Source: Lachnospiraceae bacterium
GTDB lineage: Bacteria > Bacillota > Clostridia > Lachnospirales > Lachnospiraceae
Direction: 5' to 3'
Assembly (NCBI GenBank): GCA_014799465.1
Contig: JAAVHZ010000060.1
Location: forward strand, 1 to 47,286
Length of the DNA: 47,286 nucleotides
The notes under the pieces were generated by a model that searched no databases, had not been told where the DNA came from, and saw nothing but the letters and a program-made list of their open reading frames with translations. A program made the position numbers and the translations under genes. Positions within the stretch are counted from its first letter, which is position 1, and each line of letters begins with the position of its first letter. Of the stretch, positions 15,821-25,354 are shown in pieces.

Positions 15821-18130
15821 TTAATCCTTATAAACTTTCACGCTAACATCCTTATCCCGTATCCTAACTATTATCTCGCCATCCCTGTCTGTGCGGTATA
15901 TCCTGCTGCCTCTTTCATTAAACCGTTCAATTGTTTCTCTGTTTGGATGCCCATATGTATTATTCTTTCCACAAGAAACAACACCTATTAACGGTTTCGT
16001 AATATCAAGAAAATCCTCACCTGACGAATTTTTCGAGCCATGATGCCCCGCTTTTAAAATACTGCACTTTCCTAATTCGACTGATGATATAAGATTTCTC
16101 TCCCCCTCTTTTCCCAAATCTCCCATAAACATCATATTTGCTCTGCCAGCAGATAACCTCATTACCACTGACATCTCATTTTTATCATTATCAACCACTC
16201 CCTTATCAGGATAAAGACACTCAAAAATATAATCTTTGCCTTTCCACCCTTTTCCTGCACTTATATATTCAATAGCAACATTATTTTTGACCGCCTGTTT
16301 TTCCAGTTTGGCATAAGCCTCATCTTTTGCTGATATATCAGGAAGCACAAGAGTCTTTACAAATGATTTACTTCCTATCCGTTCCTTCATAAGCTCCTCT
16401 ATACCATTAATATGGTCATTATCCGTATGAGTCACTATAAGATAGTCAAGCTGTCCCACTCCACTCGCCTTTAACAGCGGAATTATCCTGTTCTTTCCCA
16501 CTCCGCTAATATCACTGCTTCCTGCATCAATAAGATATTCCATATCACTGTTAATCTGTATAAATGTGGAATCACCCTGTCCCACATCTATGTATTTTAC
16601 ACATAAGCCATCATTGTGCCCCGAAAGCAGTGTAATACACATAACTGCAACCATAGATATGCCACCGATAATCTTTCCATATCTCACATACCAATATTCT
16701 TCTGAAAATTCTGTTTCTCTGTTACATAATTTCTGAGCAATAAATACTACAATCATCAAAACTGCATAGTATATTACTATTCTCCATATATCCGGCTTTC
16801 CTGTCACATACTCCGAAAACGGCAGCCTTAAAACATTCCTACACAGATTGTCATAAAAATCAAGTCCATAATTTCCTACTCCTGCAAGAAACTTTCCAAC
16901 ACTTATATTATATATGGAGACAGCTAATCCTCCCATTCCCGATAATATTATATATACTATACAAGGAATCACAACAAGATTAATAAATATGCCATATACT
17001 GATATTTCAAAAAAATAGTATGCCATAATCGGAAGAGTCATCAGTTGAATTCCAAAACTAACAAAAAAGCTTTTTAAAAATCTGCTTTTAACAGAATATA
17101 TGATTTCAACTGCCGGAATAATAGTGCAGACTGCTCCAACTGCTCCAAATGAAAGCATAAAACCCGAATTAAGCAATGCATATGGATTACTAATTATTAT
17201 GATAATTGCTGCAAATGACAATGAGGATATCATATCATAGCTCCTGCCCAGAATATCCGCCACCATTCTCACCGAAAGCATAATAACGGCACGTGCTACA
17301 GATATCATCATTCCTGTAAACATGCCATATATAATAACAGCAGCTATCCCCACTGTACCGGAAACTGTATATTTAAACCTTTTCCTTAATATCTTGTATA
17401 TTCCTAAGCCTAATATTGCCATATGTGTTCCGGATATACAGCACAAATGATATATTCCTGCACCTTTATACAATTCCTTTACATCTTCATCTATTCCACT
17501 CTTTTCACCAAGCAGCATGGCATCATATAACGCAGCCCTTTCTTCACTGTATAAAAGCCTTAAGTTTTTCTTAATGCTGCATTTTATCTCATACATCTTT
17601 TGCTTTAACAGCCATACTTTAAAATCTTTTATTATAATATTGCTGCCGTAAAACCGTCCCGATATTCCGACAGAACGATAATACTGCCTGTCATCAAAAT
17701 TCCCTTCATTGCGTGCCCCCTCATATTCAATATAATCTGCCTCAGCTTCAATTACATTGCCTATTTTTATCCCCTTATTATCTTTAACGTATAAAATGAC
17801 TTCATCATTATATTCTGATAACTTTACTGTAAGAGCATACCCTTTAGCAGTATCCTCAATATCTGATACTGTTCCCGTAATACCTCGTAAATCTGCCAAA
17901 AACCTTTTCTCAGCCTTATCATATTTCATATTCATATCTGACATTAGTAAATATCCTGCAATTACACATATAATACCAATCATGCATCTCCAGGGACATA
18001 TAAAGTTTCTGTCAAATATATAATTTATAAAACACCAAAAACATACTAACACGGCAATACCCACTGTCATTTCCCGATGCCCGTATGCAATCAACTCTCC
18101 AAGTACAAGTGCCACCATCACTAAAAGCAA
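15821..18130 (-). CDS. comEC: ComEC/Rec2 DNA uptake channel
   Basis: A 769-residue protein. Two or three N-terminal helices and an OB-like extracellular domain (about residues 75-180) precede the Competence domain, with a cluster of membrane helices at about 205-470 (IYHLCCISGTHMAILGLGIY). The C-terminal third is a metallo-beta-lactamase-like domain (YIDVGQGDSTF, VTHTDNDHINGIEEL, KAGHHGSKNSSGE). ComEC forms the inner-membrane channel for single-stranded DNA in transformation. The start is uncertain: the TTG used here has no close ribosome site, and GAGGGTG sits better for a rare ATT 12 bases upstream. Upstream in the same transcript are a GerMN lipoprotein, a two-component pair and comEA. Confidence 0.92.
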   Translation of the reverse strand: MLLVMVALVLGELIAYGHREMTVGIAVLVCFWCFINYIFDRNFICPWRCMIGIICVIAGYLLMSDMNMKYDKAEKRFLADLRGITGTVSDIEDTAKGYALTVKLSEYNDEVILYVKDNKGIKIGNVIEAEADYIEYEGARNEGNFDDRQYYRSVGISGRFYGSNIIIKDFKVWLLKQKMYEIKCSIKKNLRLLYSEERAALYDAMLLGEKSGIDEDVKELYKGAGIYHLCCISGTHMAILGLGIYKILRKRFKYTVSGTVGIAAVIIYGMFTGMMISVARAVIMLSVRMVADILGRSYDMISSLSFAAIIIIISNPYALLNSGFMLSFGAVGAVCTIIPAVEIIYSVKSRFLKSFFVSFGIQLMTLPIMAYYFFEISVYGIFINLVVIPCIVYIILSGMGGLAVSIYNISVGKFLAGVGNYGLDFYDNLCRNVLRLPFSEYVTGKPDIWRIVIYYAVLMIVVFIAQKLCNRETEFSEEYWYVRYGKIIGGISMVAVMCITLLSGHNDGLCVKYIDVGQGDSTFIQINSDMEYLIDAGSSDISGVGKNRIIPLLKASGVGQLDYLIVTHTDNDHINGIEELMKERIGSKSFVKTLVLPDISAKDEAYAKLEKQAVKNNVAIEYISAGKGWKGKDYIFECLYPDKGVVDNDKNEMSVVMRLSAGRANMMFMGDLGKEGERNLISSVELGKCSILKAGHHGSKNSSGEDFLDITKPLIGVVSCGKNNTYGHPNRETIERFNERGSRIYRTDRDGEIIVRIRDKDVSVKVYKD

Positions 18131-18160
18131 TGGTCTTTTAATATTACTTCACCCTCTCTT

Positions 18161-19102
18161 TTATTCTACTTCTTTTTCTTTATCATCAAGTAAATCCAGA
18201 TTCCTTGAAAATGTCCCACTAAGTTCAAATGTGTTATGGAGTTTTTTATCTGTTTCACCATTTATACTGAACTGAACTTTATTGACCGTAGTAAGTTCAC
18301 ACAAGGAATTCACTATGGAATATATCTCCACTTCATCTGACACATCTACTGCCTCAGCAAGAAACGAACTATCCAGATTGACATAGCATATTCCGTCCTT
18401 TGTAGACACACTTATTATTTTTGTGTTTGCCGGAATTGTCCTTACAAGACCCGATTTGTCAGGTCCTTTTATAAGCTTATCAAGTACATATCTTTCCATT
18501 GAAATATTTTCAGAATATATTCCGTTATCATTTTTTTCAACCAGCCTGTCACCACTTTCACTTCCAAAATAAAGTATCAAATCAACATTTTGATAAGTAT
18601 TTATGGAAGAACCTGAACTGTCCACAAAATCTGCTGCTTTCATCACACCAACCGGTTCACCTATTGAATCCTTTAACGGTTCCTGCCCCACATTAAATGT
18701 CACATAGTCAACTCCCTGTATCTGTGACAATGTTAGTACCAATGCTGCCCTGCACATTATTTCTCTTGTCTTTTTCATATTAAGATATTCCAGACTAAAG
18801 CTTATTGTAAGATTTTGTTCTTTCAATGTCCAATCTTGTATTTTTACTGATTCCGGCATGGCATTTACACAATTAATCTTATCCGACACCTGATTAACCG
18901 CATCCAATACCTCTGTAATCTGCTCCGTAACATTATCAGACTTTACTTCATAATCTGTTGTTACGAGTTTATTCTCATCTTTATTAAGATAATAAAGTTT
19001 AAATCCGTCATCCGGCAAAGACTGTTCTTTTCCGCATCCGGACAAACAGCATGCACACATAATAAGCGAGATTAAAATTAGTAACCTTTGTTTCATAAAC
19101 AT
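18161..19102 (-). CDS. GerMN-domain lipoprotein
   Basis: A 313-residue lipoprotein with lipobox LSGC after the signal helix (about residues 8-23). Two GerMN domains follow, at about 55-150 (QDWTLKEQNLTISFSLEYL) and 185-300 (KIISVSTKDGICYVNLDSSF). The GerMN domain is named after B. subtilis GerM, needed for sporulation and germination. The gene starts 9 bases after the histidine kinase stop. A GerMN lipoprotein directly after a sensor kinase resembles arrangements such as LpqB/MtrB in actinobacteria, where the lipoprotein modulates the kinase, so a sensor-accessory role is plausible but unproven. Confidence 0.8.
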   Translation of the reverse strand: MFMKQRLLILISLIMCACCLSGCGKEQSLPDDGFKLYYLNKDENKLVTTDYEVKSDNVTEQITEVLDAVNQVSDKINCVNAMPESVKIQDWTLKEQNLTISFSLEYLNMKKTREIMCRAALVLTLSQIQGVDYVTFNVGQEPLKDSIGEPVGVMKAADFVDSSGSSINTYQNVDLILYFGSESGDRLVEKNDNGIYSENISMERYVLDKLIKGPDKSGLVRTIPANTKIISVSTKDGICYVNLDSSFLAEAVDVSDEVEIYSIVNSLCELTTVNKVQFSINGETDKKLHNTFELSGTFSRNLDLLDDKEKEVE

Positions 19103-19110
19103 GCTCCAAT

Positions 19111-20592
19111 CTACTTTTTCACCGTCTGACCATTAATATAGGTAAGAGGAATACGCATATTAAATGTAGTTCCCTCTCCTTCTTTGCTGTATACCCTTAT
19201 TGCTCCCTGATGCATAACTATTATATTCTTTGTAATGGCAAGACCAAGTCCTGTACCTCCGGTTTCCCTCGCTCTGGTCTTATCAACCCTGTAAAATCTT
19301 TCAAACACCTTATCCTGTGCATCTTCTGGTATTCCCACACCCGAATCTGACACCTTCAGATAAAAATATTTATGGTCTGCATTCAACGAAACTCTTACCC
19401 AGCCATCCATCACATTATACTTAACAGCGTTTTCAACAAGATTTGTAATAGCACTTGTTATCTTAACCTCATCAACCTCTGCTATCACAGGACGAAAGCT
19501 TTCAAATACAAGTTCAATATTCTGTTTTGCTGCCAATGGTCTTAACCTCTTTAATATCAATTCTACCAATTCATTTATATTTACCTGAACTATATTAAGC
19601 TCTTCTGTCTTTTTCTCCATTTTTACCATTGTAAGAAGATCTGTAATTATATCGCTCTCTCTGGTTATCTCCTGTGCTATGTCAGTTAAGAACTCTTTAT
19701 ACAATTCCGGTGGTACATCTTCCTGCATAAGAAGAGAATCTGCCAGAACTTTTATGGAAGTTATAGGAGTTTTAAGCTCATGTGATACATTTGATACAAA
19801 TTCCTGTCTTGTCTCATCCGACTTTCTTATTCTCTCCAACATATGATTAAAGGCTTCACCAATCTTCTCTGTTTCTGAATATTCATCCAGCATCAGCTTT
19901 TCATCTGAATATCCGTCACTGATTTTTTCTATGGTACTCTCTATCTTCCTGAATGGGCGAACCAGTGATTTTGACCAGATTGATGACAAAAACACCACAA
20001 CTACAAATATGGCAAGTTCAATAATTCCAGCTCTGGTTCTCAGATTATTCATGGCTTCATCAACATCCATTGCAGAAAAATTCACAAGCATTACTCCATT
20101 TATATCATTTGAATTATTCTTTGTAATCGGAAGCGTTAACTCTATATAATTTTCATCTTTTGAATACTTTGATACGTTTTCGCCTTTGAAACATTTAATT
20201 ACATTATTTGAAATACATATTTTACCGGTATCCATCTGATATGTATCATTGATTATTTTAAAATCATTATTAATAATCAGTATTCTCCCGTCATACATAC
20301 TTGAAAGCTGTGACAATTCCGCATTAATGGCAACCATTTCAATATCATCACCATTAATCAAATCAAGATAATTATATGTTACAAGATTATTCCTCAATAT
20401 ATTGCATTGCCCCTGAAGCCTGTCCATTTTCTGCTGCACCATTACTTTTCTGGCAATGTTCAAAAGAGTAACATCCATTACCAACAGAGGTACAATAGCA
20501 AGAACAATCACAAACGCCAATGCCCTAAACCTCATATTTTTAAGAAATTTATTTTTTATAAAAGACATTTTATTTTCACACCATTTCTGCAT
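19111..20592 (-). CDS. Sensor histidine kinase
   Basis: A 493-residue membrane kinase. TM1 (about 22-46) and TM2 (about 188-206) flank an extracellular sensing domain of about 140 residues. A HAMP linker (RPFRKIESTIEKISDG) is followed by the HisKA dimer helix with SNVSHELKTP (phosphorylated His at about 271), then the HATPase_c domain: N box LVENAVKYN, G1 DSGVGIPE, F box FERFYRVD, G2 GGTGLGLAI. The group resembles WalK/PhoR/ResE kinases. It lies 12 bases after its partner response regulator. Either of two close ATG codons (20592, 20568) could be the start. Confidence 0.92.
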   Translation of the reverse strand: MQKWCENKMSFIKNKFLKNMRFRALAFVIVLAIVPLLVMDVTLLNIARKVMVQQKMDRLQGQCNILRNNLVTYNYLDLINGDDIEMVAINAELSQLSSMYDGRILIINNDFKIINDTYQMDTGKICISNNVIKCFKGENVSKYSKDENYIELTLPITKNNSNDINGVMLVNFSAMDVDEAMNNLRTRAGIIELAIFVVVVFLSSIWSKSLVRPFRKIESTIEKISDGYSDEKLMLDEYSETEKIGEAFNHMLERIRKSDETRQEFVSNVSHELKTPITSIKVLADSLLMQEDVPPELYKEFLTDIAQEITRESDIITDLLTMVKMEKKTEELNIVQVNINELVELILKRLRPLAAKQNIELVFESFRPVIAEVDEVKITSAITNLVENAVKYNVMDGWVRVSLNADHKYFYLKVSDSGVGIPEDAQDKVFERFYRVDKTRARETGGTGLGLAITKNIIVMHQGAIRVYSKEGEGTTFNMRIPLTYINGQTVKK

Positions 20593-20604
20593 ACATAAAC
20601 CGCA

Positions 20605-21291
20605 CTATTCTTTAAAATAGTATCCTATACCCCACTTAGTATACACATATTTCGGCTCACTCGGATTATTTTCAATCTTTTCACGCAAACGTCTTATATG
20701 TACGTCTACGGTTCTGACATCTCCCGGATATTCATAATCCCATACTATATTAAGGAGTTTTTCCCTGCTAAACACTTTGTTAGGGTTCGTAATCAAAAGT
20801 TCCAGCAAATCAAATTCCTTTGCCGTAAGATTTATTTCCTTTCCTTCTATAGTCACACGTCTTGCATCCACATCTATCCTCAGTTCACCTTTGATAATAA
20901 CATTAGAGTTTTCTATATGGCTATTCTTACTGCTTCTCCTTATAATTGCCTTAATTCTTGCCTTTACTTCAAGTATATTAAAAGGTTTGGTTATGTAATC
21001 ATCAGCCCCATAATCAAGCCCCAATATCTTGTCCATATCATCTCCCTTTGCAGTAAGCATGATTATAGGCACATTTGAAAATTCTCTTATCTGCTTTAGC
21101 ACTTCGAACCCGTCCAACACAGGCAGCATCACATCCAACAGAATTATGTCATACTCATTCTCCTTAGCAAGGTTCAACGCCTCCTCGCCATCATAAGCAC
21201 AGTCTACTTTCATCTCATCCTGCTCAAGACTGAATCTGATTCCTTTTACTATTAGCTTCTCATCATCAACAACAAGCACTTTGTTCCCCAT
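20605..21291 (-). CDS. OmpR/PhoB-family response regulator
   Basis: A 228-residue regulator. The receiver domain (1-120) has the acidic pocket VDDE, the phosphoacceptor Asp in IILLDVMLPVLDG (about residue 53), Thr in MLTAKG, and Lys of that motif. The winged-helix DNA-binding domain (about 130-228) shows LTAKEFDLLELL, FSREKLLNIVWDYEY and DVRTVDVHIRRLREKI. The ATG at 21291 is chosen for AAGGAG 9 bases upstream. It overlaps nothing and follows comEA by 17 bases, so comEA, this gene, the kinase, the GerMN gene, comEC and holA form one run. Confidence 0.94.
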   Translation of the reverse strand: MGNKVLVVDDEKLIVKGIRFSLEQDEMKVDCAYDGEEALNLAKENEYDIILLDVMLPVLDGFEVLKQIREFSNVPIIMLTAKGDDMDKILGLDYGADDYITKPFNILEVKARIKAIIRRSSKNSHIENSNVIIKGELRIDVDARRVTIEGKEINLTAKEFDLLELLITNPNKVFSREKLLNIVWDYEYPGDVRTVDVHIRRLREKIENNPSEPKYVYTKWGIGYYFKE

Positions 21292-21308
21292 TGCCACAAT
21301 CTCCTTTA

Positions 21309-21878
21309 TTATACACATATCAATTCTTTAATCTTATTAAAAGCAGCATCTTTAATACCACTTACATTCATAATGTCTTCTATATTTATAAATCTTCCAA
21401 CAGAATCTCTGTAAGATATTATTGCCTCTGCCTTTGACTGTCCGATTCCCGGTAAAGACATAAGCTCTTCCATTGATGCCTTATTAATATTTATAAGTCC
21501 ATTTCCCATACTTTCGGACTGTAAAATCTCCTCATCTTTAGAAGGTATATATATCTGTTGTCCGTCAGTAACTGCTTCTGCCTGATTAACAGTTCCCGGG
21601 CCTGCCTCTTCCTTCAGCCCTCCTGCCATTTCAATAACCTGATATACTCTTGTCCCTTCCGGCACTTCATATACTCCCGGTGTATTCACACACCCACATA
21701 CTTCAACATATAAAAATGCAGATGTTAGAATACTTTCCGGGTGTTCTGACATCTCTTCTGAGGATAACTCCTGAATATATGGCTCCTCCATACCATTATC
21801 ACGTGTAATATACATTACACCAAAAATACATACTGCTGATATAACAGCTGCCCATTTTAACCAATCATGTAATTTCAT
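21309..21878 (-). CDS. comEA: ComEA-like DNA-binding protein
   Basis: A 189-residue protein with one N-terminal membrane anchor (about residues 7-23), an SLBB beta-grasp domain (EVCGCVNTPGVYEVPEGTRV) and a C-terminal helix-hairpin-helix pair (INKASMEELMSLPGIGQSKA, then FINIEDIMNVSGI). This is the normal ComEA layout: a membrane-anchored receptor that hands double-stranded DNA to the uptake machinery. The ATG at 21878 follows AGGAGA; upstream in-frame codons add no recognised sequence. It is the first gene of the run that ends with comEC and holA. The gap to 22009 holds only a degenerate copy of the dispersed repeat (CTGCATGGCT at 21989). Confidence 0.88.
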   Translation of the reverse strand: MKLHDWLKWAAVISAVCIFGVMYITRDNGMEEPYIQELSSEEMSEHPESILTSAFLYVEVCGCVNTPGVYEVPEGTRVYQVIEMAGGLKEEAGPGTVNQAEAVTDGQQIYIPSKDEEILQSESMGNGLININKASMEELMSLPGIGQSKAEAIISYRDSVGRFINIEDIMNVSGIKDAAFNKIKELICV

Positions 21879-22008
21879 TATATGCTCTCCTTCCACAAAA
21901 AGAAGAGACACTTTAAACACTAATATTTATTTTACATAAATTTTAATAACTTTACAATAGTATTTTTTATCTTATATACAAATCCTTCTGCATGGCTAAA
22001 CCATCACC

Positions 22009-22434
22009 TCATTTAGAAAACATAAATACACCTACAGTGGCAACTGCTGCCCATACAAATTTCTGCCATTGAAAATCTGACTTTTCAACACCGAACATTC
22101 CTATAAGTTCAATAAGATATGCTGATACAATCTGGGAAATAACTATAATCATTACCGCCTTTGCCGGCCCCATCATAGCCATACTTTTAATAACCGTATA
22201 TGTTATAAAAGCACCTATAACTCCTCCCAAAAGCATATATTTAGGCGAAACATTAAGCAGTCCCATAAAACTCTTTCTGTCAGTAAAAAGCCATGCACCT
22301 ATACAGACAATAAATGCAGATATCTGAACCCAGCTGTTAGATACCCACATAGATGTTCCTTTTGTAACCTGTGTATTAAATACTCCCTGAACACTCATAA
22401 GTACTCCCGATATTAATGCAATAATAAAACCCAT
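22009..22434 (-). CDS. DMT-family transporter, DUF606/YdcZ type
   Basis: A 141-residue protein with five hydrophobic segments (about 2-18, 35-51, 66-84, 92-112 and 123-139), matching the short half-size DUF606/YdcZ group of the drug/metabolite transporter superfamily. Such proteins work as pairs or dimers; here only one copy is present, and the substrate is unknown. The segment SVQGVFNTQVTKGTSMWVSN is typical. GGAGGT lies upstream of the ATG, but both sit in a hairpin (next entry), suggesting controlled translation. It follows the AAA-ATPase/nuclease-like gene by 47 bases. Confidence 0.82.
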   Translation of the reverse strand: MGFIIALISGVLMSVQGVFNTQVTKGTSMWVSNSWVQISAFIVCIGAWLFTDRKSFMGLLNVSPKYMLLGGVIGAFITYTVIKSMAMMGPAKAVMIIVISQIVSAYLIELIGMFGVEKSDFQWQKFVWAAVATVGVFMFSK

Positions 22435-22473
22435 TTAAAGTCACCTCCAGTAAAAGTTTTTCCTTTAAATGGG
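22430..22473 (-). promoter_or_regulatory. Hairpin burying the transporter start codon
   Basis: CCCATTTAAAG and CTTTAAATGGG pair perfectly over 11 bases with a 22-base loop. The transporter ATG lies in the 3' arm and its GGAGGT in the loop. The stem then meets TTTTATTATT, so it could instead terminate the upstream gene. Both roles fit. Confidence 0.5.
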
Positions 22474-22481
22474 TATTTATT

Positions 22482-24053
22482 CTAAAAAATGTATTCCTCT
22501 ATTACACAAGTATGCTTTTTCGTATTTTTCTCATAATTTATACCTACAAGCAGAATATTTCCCTTATATTCCTTTAAGCTCTCACAATACCTTCGTTCTT
22601 TTATCTGCTCAATTGCCCCCACTGCAGTTTTGTCCCATTTCAGCTCAACCACAATTGCCGGTTTATCCTGAAATTTCCTTTTAGGCACATATACCATATC
22701 TGCAAAACCTTTACCACCCGGAAACTCCCTGTATACATTATAATAATTTCTTGCTCCATACAGTGCCAGTGCTATGGTATAACTTAATGCATTTTCATCA
22801 TTATATTGCAAATGAGAGGTTTCAAAATGTGCCTGCTCTATTCCCCTGATTACCGGTTCTGAACGCTTTTCCCAAATCGCCCTTAAGGTGTTTGCCGAAT
22901 TTTTCAATGATTTAGATACTTCTCCCCACTCTGACACCGATACAGCGTTGGCATATTCCATTCTTATTTCATTATTCGGAATATATACAGTGCCTTCTAC
23001 GCTATTATATCCCAGATATCCCAGATGCACCAGAAGCGTCAGTACATCATCTTTACTCTGAAATGTAGTCATATCATTAGAAAAACTCTTTGCATTAACC
23101 GGAATCTGTTCTCCTGCCATCATAGACAGAACATCATCTCTTAATTCCTCAAAATTCATATCTATATACATCCGCAAAGCCTCAAAGGTTTCTGTCTGAT
23201 TCCAATAAGTATCATACCTGCCTGCTGTCATTGCTGCAACAACAGAACGCGGGTTATAAATATTATCTGTACTTTCAAAATGATATCCATCATACCATTC
23301 TTTCATTTCCTCTTGAGCCATATTATACTTTGGGCACAAATCTGAAACTTCCTTTTCCGTAAACCCTGTATATTTTGCTAACTGCCTTGGATTAATCATG
23401 GAATATTCATCAAACATATTGAGTGCAGAATGTGTTCCATATTTTTTAATTGGTAAAATTCCTGTCATATACACCAGATGAATATGGCTTTTGTCCTTTA
23501 ATAAATCTCTTAAAAAATCAAGATACTGTTCCTGTTCTTTTCTTTCTTCTTTATACTCTCTAAAAATACAATCCCATTCATCAATTACAATCACAAAAGG
23601 GCATTGGCTGTTTTGATAAATATCTTTCATAGTCCTTGTTAAATTATTTTTATCAAAGTATCTATAAGATGGATATTCTTCTAATAATTCCCACAATACA
23701 CTTCTTTGTATCAGCGATATCATTCCCTCTATGTCTGTACTCTGGCTTAGAAATTCCTGCATATTAAGAAATATAGTATCATACTTATTCATATATTTTG
23801 TAAAATTACTATTTTTTGAGATGCATAAATCTGAAAATATTTCTTTTGAATCACATCCTCTGCTATAATATGACACCAGCATATCTGCTGTTATTGATTT
23901 CCCAAAACGGCGTGGACGGCTGACGCATAAATACTTTTGTGTTGTATGTAACACCTTGTTGGTATATTGAATCAACTCCGACTTATCCACATAAATCACA
24001 GAATTTAATGCTTCTTTAAATTTATCATTCGAGGGATTTAAATATATGCCCAT
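22482..24053 (-). CDS. AAA-ATPase-like / PD-(D/E)XK-like protein
   Basis: A 523-residue protein of the common gut-bacterial type with an AAA-ATPase-like N-terminal domain and a DUF1703 PD-(D/E)XK C-terminal domain. It starts with the family motif YVDKSELI, then a P-loop variant SRPRRFGKSITADML and a Walker B-like VIVIDEWDCIF. The C-terminal domain shows GKGFADMVYVPKR, AIVVELKWDKTA and AIEQIKERRY, which line up with the D...ExK nuclease fold. The family is very numerous in Bacteroidetes and Clostridia and its function is not established. No recombinase or repeat flanks it here. Start ATG at 24053. Confidence 0.85.
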   Translation of the reverse strand: MGIYLNPSNDKFKEALNSVIYVDKSELIQYTNKVLHTTQKYLCVSRPRRFGKSITADMLVSYYSRGCDSKEIFSDLCISKNSNFTKYMNKYDTIFLNMQEFLSQSTDIEGMISLIQRSVLWELLEEYPSYRYFDKNNLTRTMKDIYQNSQCPFVIVIDEWDCIFREYKEERKEQEQYLDFLRDLLKDKSHIHLVYMTGILPIKKYGTHSALNMFDEYSMINPRQLAKYTGFTEKEVSDLCPKYNMAQEEMKEWYDGYHFESTDNIYNPRSVVAAMTAGRYDTYWNQTETFEALRMYIDMNFEELRDDVLSMMAGEQIPVNAKSFSNDMTTFQSKDDVLTLLVHLGYLGYNSVEGTVYIPNNEIRMEYANAVSVSEWGEVSKSLKNSANTLRAIWEKRSEPVIRGIEQAHFETSHLQYNDENALSYTIALALYGARNYYNVYREFPGGKGFADMVYVPKRKFQDKPAIVVELKWDKTAVGAIEQIKERRYCESLKEYKGNILLVGINYEKNTKKHTCVIEEYIF

Positions 24054-24094
24054 TTCTTATACACCTCATTTAGAATTTGCTTTTTTAGTAATCT

Positions 24095-25354
24095 CTATCT
24101 TTCCAATGATGAAAGTGACTGCTGTATATCTGCACCCTGCCAAATCTGATTAAGAACAGACTCTAACTTTGCCCCAAAGTCTCCTGCCTCCATAAGTTTC
24201 GGGAGATTAACGGATTTATCATACTGATTAAGTATCACATTAAGATGGCTGTTTTCATATTCTATATCTTTCTTTGCGGACAGTTTTCCCGTACTTTCAT
24301 ACATTATATTCGCCATATCATATGATAGAAACTCCGCTGCATTCTCCGCTTTATCACCATTATCCGCATAAGGGTTTACCACTGCCACATTAGTAACCGA
24401 AAGCGCTCTTGTAGTTAATTCACCATTTAAATCCGGCAAAACCACTGTATTATATCCAACCTGTCCTTCTGCCTCTTCAAGTCTTTTTATACCATCTGTT
24501 TTTAAAATGGCATACACAACTTTTCCCTGTGAAAATCTTGTTATAACATCATCATACGTTTCCGAATTTATATCTATGGAAAATATCTGATTAAGGTTAT
24601 GATAATATGCCATAGACTGAATTAACTTATCATTAGTAAATGATTTTACTGACACATCATCTCCATTCTTTCCCCCATATTCCAGATATCCACCTGCAAA
24701 TCCATAATTGTACATAAGGCCTTTAACATCCCATAACAGAATATTTTCCACCAAACCGCTTATAGTCTCATCCACACTGTTTGAAAAATTAATAATATCA
24801 TCAAATGTGGCAGGCGGATTCTGGGTATATGCAGTATTATACACCAAAAATGAAGTATCAAAGTTAAGTGGATATGCCTGCTTTCTGCCCTTATACGTCA
24901 CCGCAGATATCGCCGTGTCAGAATATACATTATCATTAAATATATCATCATTTGTATTTTCCTCAGTAAGACCTGCGAGTACAGCCTTTTCAAGCATTGA
25001 ACTGTTCATAATATATATGTCCGGAATATCAATGCCCGAAATATTATGCTCGTTAACTGATTCCAGATAATTCTCTTCCTTTACTTTTATGCAGTTAAGC
25101 TTTATTCCACATTCTTTTTCATATATTACATTCGCTGCATCTAAAAACGGTGTAAATTCATCATTATAATACCATACTGTTACTTCATTCTTTTTTACTT
25201 CAGATGATGTCATTACCCCCTGAGTCATGGTTTTATCATCTGTCCCTCCCGTAAGCCAGTTCGTAAACAATACCGTAAGTATTCCCATTATAAGCATAAG
25301 TATTATGGCAGCCAGAATACCTGATGCTTCTCTTTTATTTATACCCATATGCAT
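24095..25354 (-). CDS. Membrane-anchored extracellular solute-binding protein
   Basis: A 419-residue protein with a single uncleaved-looking N-terminal helix (about residues 13-33, no lipobox Cys) and an extracellular domain of the family 1 solute-binding fold: VTVWYYNDEF, a PDIYIMNSSML region, AYPLNFDTSFLVYNTAY and WDVKGLMYNYGFAGG. These match sugar-type ABC binding proteins. No ABC permease or ATPase is nearby, so it is an orphan. Its ATG overlaps the argD stop by one base (TAATG) with no good ribosome site of its own, so it should be translated by coupling to argD, an odd link between arginine biosynthesis and a binding protein. Confidence 0.78.
   Translation of the reverse strand: MHMGINKREASGILAAIILMLIMGILTVLFTNWLTGGTDDKTMTQGVMTSSEVKKNEVTVWYYNDEFTPFLDAANVIYEKECGIKLNCIKVKEENYLESVNEHNISGIDIPDIYIMNSSMLEKAVLAGLTEENTNDDIFNDNVYSDTAISAVTYKGRKQAYPLNFDTSFLVYNTAYTQNPPATFDDIINFSNSVDETISGLVENILLWDVKGLMYNYGFAGGYLEYGGKNGDDVSVKSFTNDKLIQSMAYYHNLNQIFSIDINSETYDDVITRFSQGKVVYAILKTDGIKRLEEAEGQVGYNTVVLPDLNGELTTRALSVTNVAVVNPYADNGDKAENAAEFLSYDMANIMYESTGKLSAKKDIEYENSHLNVILNQYDKSVNLPKLMEAGDFGAKLESVLNQIWQGADIQQSLSSLER

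Noticed and set aside
22482-24053. Defence-system claim for the AAA-ATPase/PD-(D/E)XK protein
   Set aside because: The family is very common in gut bacteria without defined function, and there is no neighbouring defence gene here.
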